From positions 124,001 to 188,000 of the forward strand of contig CALWHV010000014.1 of the NCBI GenBank assembly GCA_944380545.1: a DNA stretch of 64,000 bases, in the 5' to 3' direction. Every line of letters starts with the position of its first letter. Positions within the stretch are counted from its first letter, which is position 1. Position numbers and translations under genes: made by a program. This DNA is from an uncultured Eubacterium sp. (GTDB lineage: Bacteria > Bacillota > Clostridia > Oscillospirales > Acutalibacteraceae). Below, one piece after another: positions 58,365 to 64,000 of this stretch. The notes under the pieces were generated by a model, which worked only from the letters and a program-made list of their open reading frames with translations, was not told the origin of the DNA and ran no database searches.

Positions 58365-58393
58365 TTGAAATAAACCCGATTTTATGATAAAAT
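58365..58393 (+). promoter_or_regulatory. tepA promoter
   Basis: TTGAAA (58365-58370), 17 bases, TAAAAT (58388-58393), in the divergent gap opposite acn. Confidence 0.62.
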
Positions 58394-58414
58394 ATATAGG
58401 AATAAGGGCATAAT

Positions 58415-58446
58415 AAATTACGAAAGCGAATCTCGTAATTTTTTAT
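58415..58446 (+). terminator. Terminator-like hairpin in the tepA leader
   Basis: A perfect 9-bp stem AAATTACGA / TCGTAATTT with a 9-base loop is followed by TTTTAT. It lies after the tepA promoter and 14 bases before its ATG, so it could act as an attenuator or 5' stabiliser. No gene upstream on this strand needs a terminator. Confidence 0.55.
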
Positions 58447-58459
58447 ATCAGGTGGTCAT

Positions 58460-59146
58460 ATGCCCGAAGAAAATCAAAAGGATCAGCAAACAGAAGCTTC
58501 ACAGTCTGATTTTGAAACAGGCTCAATAACAGTAAAAAAGAACGGCCATTTTATTCATTGCCTCACTATAATAGGACAGATCGAGGGGCATTATATCCTG
58601 CCGAGCCAGAACAAAACAACAAAATATGAGCATGTTATTCCACAGCTTGTTGCGATTGAGGAAAGCCCGGAAATAGAAGGGCTGCTCATCATTTTGAACA
58701 CCGTTGGCGGCGATGTTGAAGCAGGGCTCGCCATTGCCGAGCTGCTTTCAACTATGAACACTCCGACGGCGTCACTCGTTCTCGGCGGAGGTCATTCTAT
58801 CGGCGTGCCGCTTGCCGTTTCCTGCAGAAAAAGCTTTATAGTGCCGAGCGCCACGATGACGGTGCATCCCGTTCGTATGAACGGCCTTGTGCTCGGAGTG
58901 CCGCAAACGCTTTCCTATTTTGAAAAGATGCAGGATCGTATCGTTAATTTCGTTGAGAGCAACGCCAAGATTTCGTCCGATGATTTCAGGGCGCTGATGA
59001 TGAAAACGGGAGAGCTTGTTATGGATGTTGGCACTGTGCTTGACGGCGAGGGCGCAGTTGATTGCGGACTTGTGGACGAGCTCGGCGGACTTTCAGACGC
59101 GCTTAAATATTTAAACGATGTTATCGAAAGCGGTGAAAAGCAGTGA
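58460..59146 (+). CDS. tepA: ClpP-class serine protease TepA
   Basis: The 228-residue protein has the ClpP/crotonase fold of TepA (YmfB) from Bacillus. After an acidic low-complexity start come [36 protein letters not shown] (about 79-95), the nucleophile S113 in [11 protein letters not shown] and H136 in TVHPVRM, so the active site is intact. Bacillus TepA helps degrade signal peptides after secretion. The Bacillus order tepA-ylzJ-ftsK/spoIIIE is partly kept here. AGGTGG precedes the ATG. Confidence 0.92.
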   Translation: MPEENQKDQQTEASQSDFETGSITVKKNGHFIHCLTIIGQIEGHYILPSQNKTTKYEHVIPQLVAIEESPEIEGLLIILNTVGGDVEAGLAIAELLSTMNTPTASLVLGGGHSIGVPLAVSCRKSFIVPSATMTVHPVRMNGLVLGVPQTLSYFEKMQDRIVNFVESNAKISSDDFRALMMKTGELVMDVGTVLDGEGAVDCGLVDELGGLSDALKYLNDVIESGEKQ

Positions 59147-59358
59147 TTTGGTCCGTTATCTGTGCTGATGATATCTTTTACAGTGCCAAAGCTTTTGCGG
59201 CTTCTGGCGCTTGCCGCTCCAGCAATCCGTATTCCTATATCAGATGCGGCTTTGCAATAGACAGCGCATCCATGTTCGGAGGTAAGAACATTGTCGATTA
59301 TAACAGCGATATTTCAGGCGATAGGTCAGGTAATAACTTATTTTTTTCCCTTATCTGA
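59143..59358 (+). CDS. Possible YlzJ-like small protein
   Basis: The GTG at 59143 overlaps the tepA stop and opens a 71-residue frame starting [14 protein letters not shown]. Position directly after tepA and the opening pattern recall YlzJ-like proteins, but similarity is faint. The last 68 bases overlap the next gene in another frame. Without it, the 144 bases between tepA and the TTG at 59291 would be non-coding. Treat as tentative. Confidence 0.35.
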   Translation: MIWSVICADDIFYSAKAFAASGACRSSNPYSYIRCGFAIDSASMFGGKNIVDYNSDISGDRSGNNLFFSLI

Positions 59359-60154
59359 GGACGGACATTCGGCTATATTTCACGATTTTGCCGGCAGGCT
59401 TTCGGGCGGCGGCTCCGAGCTTACCGGCCTGATACATATAGCAATGGCTATCGGACTTATCGCAGCCTTTTATAAGGTGTTTTTAAAGCTGATACTTGAA
59501 TTCGTATCAACAATAACTCAGCTTTTTAAAAAGCAGCTTGATATAAAAAAGACGGGCAATTCAAGAAAATTTATGTACTACACATTTATTCCGTACATAT
59601 TTATGCTCGTTTATCTGATACCTGTGGGCGACGGCGGCAATATTTATAAGCTGCTGCACTCCTACTCCTACGACGGCAATCTGCTCTCCGAGGGAATATG
59701 CTTTATTTTTGATTCTCTCTTGCTTTTATTTGCGTGCATCAGGCTTTCAAAAAATGAAAAGGGGATTCAGCTGTCTGCTCCCGCTGTGCTTGTTACAAGC
59801 GTGCTTGTATTCTTCACCGTGCCGGTATCGGGATTATCTCTGTGCGCAGTAGTGCTTTCGGTTTTGGCGCTTTTCGGTGTAAACAGAAGCATAGCGTTCA
59901 GGTATTTTGTAAGCCTCAGCGCGCCCATATTGATAGTGCGAGGTATTTCGGAAATTGCCGGCTGCGTTACATATGTTGATATATTAACGGGAATAATCGG
60001 CGTAGTTATAGCCGGAGCTCTCGCATATTTTGTATCAAAGCTGTCGCTGAGCTTATTCAAGAATAACAAATTCATATATTTTGCTTATTACGGCTTTGCG
60101 CTCGGCGCGCTTTGCCTGATAATAGGCATCGTAGAAATAATTATAAGCAGGTAA
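59291..60154 (+). CDS. UppP/BacA-fold membrane protein lacking the catalytic residues
   Basis: A 287-residue membrane protein with about eight helices. The first 35 residues ([19 protein letters not shown]) align with the undecaprenyl-diphosphatase motif EGLTEFLPVSSxGH, but the two catalytic glutamates are replaced by Q13 and Y17; H26 is kept. The second motif, PGxSRSG in the family, reads PVSGLSLC here, so its arginine is lost, while the following GVNRSIAFRYFVSLSAPILI still matches. An active phosphatase is therefore unlikely. The start is TTG at 59291, with GGAGGT 7 bases ahead. It lies between tepA and ftsK/spoIIIE. Confidence 0.7.
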   Translation: MSIITAIFQAIGQVITYFFPLSEDGHSAIFHDFAGRLSGGGSELTGLIHIAMAIGLIAAFYKVFLKLILEFVSTITQLFKKQLDIKKTGNSRKFMYYTFIPYIFMLVYLIPVGDGGNIYKLLHSYSYDGNLLSEGICFIFDSLLLLFACIRLSKNEKGIQLSAPAVLVTSVLVFFTVPVSGLSLCAVVLSVLALFGVNRSIAFRYFVSLSAPILIVRGISEIAGCVTYVDILTGIIGVVIAGALAYFVSKLSLSLFKNNKFIYFAYYGFALGALCLIIGIVEIIISR

Positions 60155-60163
60155 GAGGAGTTT

Positions 60164-62641
60164 ATGGCGTCTAACAAAAAATCAGTCAATAAAAAGTCTA
60201 AAACTAAAAAAGCAGCTCAGGCAGAGCAGCGCAGAAGCAATGAGATAAATAGAATCGTGGGAATTCTGCTGTTTGCCGTTTCCATAATATTCTTTTTCAT
60301 TGCCGTCGTAAAAGGGCAGGGCGCCTGGCTTTTCGTACACAATCTTTATGTAGGGCTGTTCGGATTGTTTGCAGCATGCGTTTTCCCGCTTCTGACTATG
60401 GTGATAACCGTGCTCTATTCGCTCAAAGACCCCGAGCCGAAGCTGCTTGCGGTCAAAAGCGCGGAATGTGTGGTAATGGTTCTGCTTCTTTCGGCGTTTA
60501 TACATATTGTTTTGAATCAGCCGGGTGCGGAATTTGCTCAAAGCGTCAAGGATTCATATTCGCTTGCCGTCAGCGAATTCAACGGCGGCTTATTCGGCGC
60601 TCTAATCGGCTGGCTTATGCTCACTCTCGGCAAAGCGCCCGCAGTTATACTTTGCGTGATTTTCCTTTTTGTGGATTTTATGCTGCTCAGCGGAATCACC
60701 ATCATTCAGTTCCTCAAAGGCGCGGCAAAGCCGGCCAAGGCTACTTATGAGAAAGTGGACGAGCGCGTGCGCCAAAAGCGTATGACTAAGGAAAGCATTG
60801 ATATTCCGCTTGACGGCGAAAATACGGCGCTAAACGAAAAGCCGAAAAAAAGCGCCGATAAAAGCGGCGCACAACAGCCTATGAAAGAGCTTGAGGACAC
60901 GCAGCAGATAATCGACGAGATCAACGCAGCAAACGCCAAAAACAAGAGCGCAAGAGCGGCAAAAAAGCAGCGCTCGATAGACGAGATAGTAGAGGATGCC
61001 TCAGCGCCCGAAAAGGCGGCGGAAAATGAAGACGGCAAGTCTTTTGAGGTCACCTCTGAGCAGATGAAGGCGTCAGTTGAGGACTATATTCTTCCGCCCG
61101 CCGATATTCTTGAAATGGGCGCGCACGCATCCGTTAAGGATGTAAGCGGCGAGCTCAAGGCAAACGCTCAGCGGCTTGTTGAAACACTTCGCTCCTTTAA
61201 TGTTGAGGCTTCAATAACCGATATAAGCCGCGGCCCTACGGTAACAAGATACGAGCTGAAGCCTGCCGCGGGAATACGAATCGCTAAGATAACAAATCTT
61301 TCAGACGATATTGCCCTCAACCTTGCAGCAACAAATGTAAGGATAGAGGCGCCGATTCCCGGCAAAGCCGCAGTGGGCATCGAAATCCCCAATTCCGTAA
61401 AAAATATGGTCTATATGCGCGAGCTTATAGATACTCCCGAATTTACTCAGCAGCGCTCTAAGCTTTCGGCAGGTCTCGGCAAGGATATCGCAGGAAACTG
61501 TGTTTACTGCGATATCGCAAAGATGCCGCATCTTCTTATTGCCGGCACAACGGGCTCTGGTAAATCCGTGTGCCTTAATTCCATAATCGTTTCCATACTT
61601 TACAGAGCCAAGCCCGACGAGGTCAAATTCCTTATGGTTGACCCCAAGCAGGTTGAATTTTCAAAATATGCCGGTATCCCGCACCTGCTTGTTCCCGTTG
61701 TAACCGACGCAAAGAAAGCCTCGGGCGCGCTCGGCTGGGCTGTTTCGGAAATGCTTCAGAGATACAATAAGTTTTCCGAAACAGGCGTTCGCGATATTGA
61801 CGGATACAATAAATATGTTTCAAAGCACGACGATATGGAACCGATGCCGAAGATATGTATTTTTATCGACGAGCTTGCAGACCTTATGATGGCTGCGCCC
61901 AAGGAGGTTGAGGATTCCATATGCCGCCTTGCGCAGATGGCGAGAGCTGCCGGTATGCACCTTGTTATCGCCACTCAAAGACCTTCCGTCGATGTTATCA
62001 CAGGCCTCATCAAGGCAAATATTTCCTCAAGGATCGCGCTTACGGTTTCTTCACAAGTAGATTCGCGCACCATCCTTGATTCAAGCGGCGCAGAAAAGCT
62101 TTTGGGTCACGGCGATATGCTTTACGCTCCGATCGGCGCAAGCAAGCCGATACGCGTTCAGGGCTGCTTTATAAGCGATGAAGAGATCGAATCTCTTTGC
62201 GATTACATCAAGAAGCAGGGCGAGTCTGAATACGACGAAAACATCCAAAAAGAGATAGAGGAAAAAGCCGTTAAGGATAAAAAGAGTCCGTTTGAGGGCG
62301 ATGAGGAATCAGACGGCAGCTATGATCCTTTATTTGAAAAGGCAGCGGAGGTCGTTATTGAAACGGGCACCGCGTCAACCTCGTTCCTTCAAAGAAAATT
62401 ATCCGTCGGCTATGCGCGAGGCGCAAAAATAATAGATCAGCTTCAGGAATACGGCGTTATAGGTCCTCCCGACGGCTCTAAGCCGCGTAAGGTGCTTATG
62501 AATATGCAGATGTGGCTTGAAAAGCGCGCTTATGACGGCACTGTGCCGATTACGGATGAAAATATGGAGCAGATAACATTTGACTCGAACAGCGGCACGG
62601 ATGATTTTTCCGATGATATAAACGAAAACAGCGAACAGTAA
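60164..62641 (+). CDS. FtsK/SpoIIIE-family DNA translocase
   Basis: The 825-residue motor has four N-terminal membrane helices (about 30-190), a charged linker, then the translocase: alpha domain, beta domain with Walker A AGTTGSGKS (460-468), LMVDPKQVEFSKY, Walker B ICIFIDELADLMM, ATQRPSVDVITG, and the DNA-reading gamma winged helix near the end (TASTSFLQRKLSVGYARGA). It pumps chromosome through the septum in division or sporulation. Sequence alone does not separate FtsK from SpoIIIE. It starts 9 bases after the UppP-like gene with AAGAGGAG. Confidence 0.95.
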   Translation: MASNKKSVNKKSKTKKAAQAEQRRSNEINRIVGILLFAVSIIFFFIAVVKGQGAWLFVHNLYVGLFGLFAACVFPLLTMVITVLYSLKDPEPKLLAVKSAECVVMVLLLSAFIHIVLNQPGAEFAQSVKDSYSLAVSEFNGGLFGALIGWLMLTLGKAPAVILCVIFLFVDFMLLSGITIIQFLKGAAKPAKATYEKVDERVRQKRMTKESIDIPLDGENTALNEKPKKSADKSGAQQPMKELEDTQQIIDEINAANAKNKSARAAKKQRSIDEIVEDASAPEKAAENEDGKSFEVTSEQMKASVEDYILPPADILEMGAHASVKDVSGELKANAQRLVETLRSFNVEASITDISRGPTVTRYELKPAAGIRIAKITNLSDDIALNLAATNVRIEAPIPGKAAVGIEIPNSVKNMVYMRELIDTPEFTQQRSKLSAGLGKDIAGNCVYCDIAKMPHLLIAGTTGSGKSVCLNSIIVSILYRAKPDEVKFLMVDPKQVEFSKYAGIPHLLVPVVTDAKKASGALGWAVSEMLQRYNKFSETGVRDIDGYNKYVSKHDDMEPMPKICIFIDELADLMMAAPKEVEDSICRLAQMARAAGMHLVIATQRPSVDVITGLIKANISSRIALTVSSQVDSRTILDSSGAEKLLGHGDMLYAPIGASKPIRVQGCFISDEEIESLCDYIKKQGESEYDENIQKEIEEKAVKDKKSPFEGDEESDGSYDPLFEKAAEVVIETGTASTSFLQRKLSVGYARGAKIIDQLQEYGVIGPPDGSKPRKVLMNMQMWLEKRAYDGTVPITDENMEQITFDSNSGTDDFSDDINENSEQ

Positions 62642-62652
62642 CGGGGCGTTCT

Positions 62653-63111
62653 ATGGAGAAAAAGTCTAAAGCAACAAACGGCAGCAGGCACAGCGATATC
62701 CTTGTCGGGGTAGCGCTGCTGCTTCTTGCGGCCGTTTTTGCATATCTCGGCTTTTCCCAGCCCAAAATTTCAAACAATTATATCATTTCTTCACAGGAAG
62801 AGCTTACCGAGCAGTCGCCCGTTTTCACTGAAAACACAGAAAGCGCCGATGCCGGTGCTTCATACACTCAAAGCGCGCAGGCAGCCGGAGATAATAAAGG
62901 CAGCGAATCGTCCGTCAGCTTCCCGCTTGATCTCAACACCTGCACGGCTGCCCAGCTTATGCAGATAGACGGGATAGGCGAGGTAAGAGCAAGCGCGATT
63001 ATAGCATACAGAAACGAGCTCGGCGGCTATACTTCCGTTGAACAGCTCAAAAACATCAAGGGAATAGGCGAGGCAACCTTTGCAAAAATCGCTCCGTATG
63101 TTACCGTATGA
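62653..63111 (+). CDS. comEA: ComEA-like helix-hairpin-helix DNA-binding protein
   Basis: The 152-residue protein has one N-terminal membrane helix (about 17-35), a low-complexity spacer (40-90), and a C-terminal pair of helix-hairpin-helix motifs: LDLNTCTAAQLMQIDGIGEVRASAIIAYR (split over 93-121) and LKNIKGIGEATFAKI. This is the plan of ComEA, the DNA receptor for uptake, although the SLBB domain of Bacillus ComEA is not present. It lies 11 bases after the ftsK/spoIIIE gene and overlaps comFC by 4 bases. comEC is at 42872. Confidence 0.9.
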   Translation: MEKKSKATNGSRHSDILVGVALLLLAAVFAYLGFSQPKISNNYIISSQEELTEQSPVFTENTESADAGASYTQSAQAAGDNKGSESSVSFPLDLNTCTAAQLMQIDGIGEVRASAIIAYRNELGGYTSVEQLKNIKGIGEATFAKIAPYVTV

Positions 63112-63809
63112 GTATATTAAACGAGATTATCCATATCCTTAAAAGATCGCTTTTTCCGAACAGATGCAGATTATGCTCCGAAATCATCGACTACAATAAA
63201 ATAATCTGCGATGAATGTCTTTCGGCTCGCCGAATCGAGCCGCCGCTCTGCCTGAAATGCGGCTGCAAGAAGAGCGAATGTATATGTAAGCGCGAGCGTC
63301 ATAAGCCGGAATACAGGTCTGTTGTAGCTCCTTATTATTACGAGGATTCGATTGCGCGCGGAGTGCTTTCCTGCAAAATGAACGATCTGCCGGATCTTAC
63401 AAAGACGCAGGGAGCTTGCATCGCGCAAACCGTTAAGAAATACTACGGCCCTATACAATTTGATTGCGTTACTTATATCCCGATGCGCCGGTATGACGAG
63501 CGATACAGAGGATATAACCAATCCGAGCTGCTTGCGGCGCGTGTTTCGGAAATATGCGGCATACCGTTAAAGCCGATGCTTTATAAGAAGAGGCGAACAA
63601 AGATTCAAAAGCGGCAAAAGGCGTCAAACAGATATGTCAATATGTATAACGCGTTTGATCTTTTGGAGGATGCCGACGCTGACGGCAAAAATATTCTTTT
63701 GATTGATGATGTTAAAACTACAGGCGCAACACTTTCTTCAGCGGCGCTCACGCTTAAGGCATACGGCGCAAAAGCCGTTTACTGCGCTGTATTTGCCATA
63801 GTAAAATAA
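63108..63809 (+). CDS. comFC: ComFC-like phosphoribosyltransferase-type competence protein
   Basis: A protein of 233 residues. The N-terminal zinc-type cysteine clusters (CRLCSEII, CDEC, CLKCGCKKSECICK) and the PRPP-motif LLIDDVKTTGATLSSAA near residue 200 define ComFC. YIPMRRYDERYRGYNQSELLA near 125 is the family's most conserved region. ComFC helps DNA uptake or processing. It overlaps comEA by ATGA. A hairpin for the opposite strand follows. Confidence 0.93.
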   Translation: MSILNEIIHILKRSLFPNRCRLCSEIIDYNKIICDECLSARRIEPPLCLKCGCKKSECICKRERHKPEYRSVVAPYYYEDSIARGVLSCKMNDLPDLTKTQGACIAQTVKKYYGPIQFDCVTYIPMRRYDERYRGYNQSELLAARVSEICGIPLKPMLYKKRRTKIQKRQKASNRYVNMYNAFDLLEDADADGKNILLIDDVKTTGATLSSAALTLKAYGAKAVYCAVFAIVK

Positions 63810-63832
63810 AAACCCACGGCAAGCCGTGGGTG
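63806..63832 (-). terminator. Terminator of the tRNA genes (minus strand)
   Basis: The stem ACCCACGGC / GCCGTGGGT is followed on the minus strand by TTTTTATTTTAC. On the plus strand it has no T-run, so it mainly ends the tRNA transcript. Confidence 0.8.
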
Positions 63833-63906
63833 TGGAGCGGCTGATGGGAGTCGAACCCACCTGTCAAGCTTGGGAAGCTTGCATTCTACCGATGAACTAC
63901 AGCCGC
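63833..63906 (-). tRNA. tRNA-Gly (anticodon CCC)
   Basis: Read on the minus strand: acceptor GCGGCTG pairs with CAGCCGC; D arm GTTC / GAAT; anticodon stem CAAGC / GCTTG with loop TTCCCAA, giving anticodon CCC; T arm with TTCGACT; encoded CCA end at 63835-63833. All arms pair well. Confidence 0.95.
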
Positions 63907-63919
63907 GTATGGATAAATA

Positions 63920-64000
63920 TGGTGCGGGTAACAGGACTTGAACCTGCACGGTTGCCCACAAGATCCTAAATCTTGCGTGTCTGCCAATTCCACCATACCC
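63920..64000 (-). tRNA. tRNA-Leu (anticodon TAG), first two bases beyond the window
   Basis: On the minus strand the sequence begins GGGTATGGTGG, lacking the GC that would complete acceptor GCGGGTA, and ends TACCCGC-A-CCA. The anticodon stem CAAGA / TCTTG holds loop TTTAGGA, anticodon TAG. A long variable arm (GTGGGCAACCGTG region) and TTCAAGT loop confirm a class II leucine tRNA. It is 13 bases upstream of tRNA-Gly and likely co-transcribed. Confidence 0.95.

Overview
The window reads as chromosomal core sequence of an anaerobic Firmicute of the class Clostridia, most likely the Oscillospirales/Ruminococcaceae side. The signs are: an IspH-ribosomal protein S1 fusion protein, the CdaA/CdaR pair, RqcH, a CIRCE-controlled groESL operon, Rex, a DUF4364 protein, a DUF3343-cysteine desulfurase pair, Firmicute-type promoters and strong Shine-Dalgarno sites, frequent TTG starts, and fermentation genes (ackA, ldh) with no respiratory genes in view. 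The genus cannot be fixed from this sequence. There is no rRNA, CRISPR array, prophage or insertion sequence.

Layout. 1-900: the end of a membrane protein gene and an AlkD-like gene. 960-5990: a peptide-sensing type two-component system followed by an ABC transporter; both promoters carry the same TTAC-type dyad. 6100-12800: an operon of ABC-F ATPase, HI0933-type flavoprotein, cmk, plsC and ispH-rpsA. 12830-17960: DUF4364 (minus), then DUF1858, trmK, Nif3-like, rqcH, ispD and ispF. 18050-20140: groESL. 20160-24350: ppa (minus), azlCD, a MIF-like gene, a sirtuin, a lipoprotein and a tiny self-contained transcription unit. 24355-28300: a GPH-type sugar transporter with a very long cytoplasmic tail, then DUF3343 and a cysteine desulfurase. 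28380-31740: cdaA-cdaR converging on rodA. 31936-35177: fhs-tsaE-tsaB-rpiB. 35261-39527: lipoprotein, membrane protein, NifX-like, alanine racemase-like and FemAB-like genes. 39702-46471: lacZ, comEC, holA and an RNase M5-like gene. 46453-53727: tmcAL (minus), ackA, ydbC, alaS, hit, a phosphoribosyltransferase and ldh. 53765-58235 (minus): acn-icd-rex and a coupled gene of unknown function. 58460-63809: tepA, a UppP-like gene, ftsK/spoIIIE, comEA and comFC. 63833-64000: tRNA-Gly and tRNA-Leu on the minus strand.

How the genes fit together. ispD, ispF and ispH give three steps of the MEP isoprenoid pathway. Aconitase and isocitrate dehydrogenase form the oxidative arm leading to 2-oxoglutarate and are co-transcribed with the NADH sensor Rex. 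Acetate kinase and lactate dehydrogenase are fermentation ends. comEC, comEA and comFC are parts of a DNA-uptake machine. TsaE and TsaB serve t6A tRNA modification, TrmK and TmcAL other tRNA modifications, and RqcH ribosome quality control.

Most of the window is ordinary housekeeping. The points most worth a second look are: (1) a shared operator-like dyad linking the two-component system to its ABC transporter; (2) an internal Shine-Dalgarno/ATG exactly at the IspH/S1 domain junction; (3) a promoter-SD-22-codon ORF-terminator unit at 24017-24243; (4) a UppP/BacA-fold protein without the family's catalytic residues; (5) a perfect inverted repeat covering the ldh ribosome-binding site; (6) an uncharacterised gene translationally coupled to rex. 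I see no clearly new multi-gene defence or biosynthetic system.
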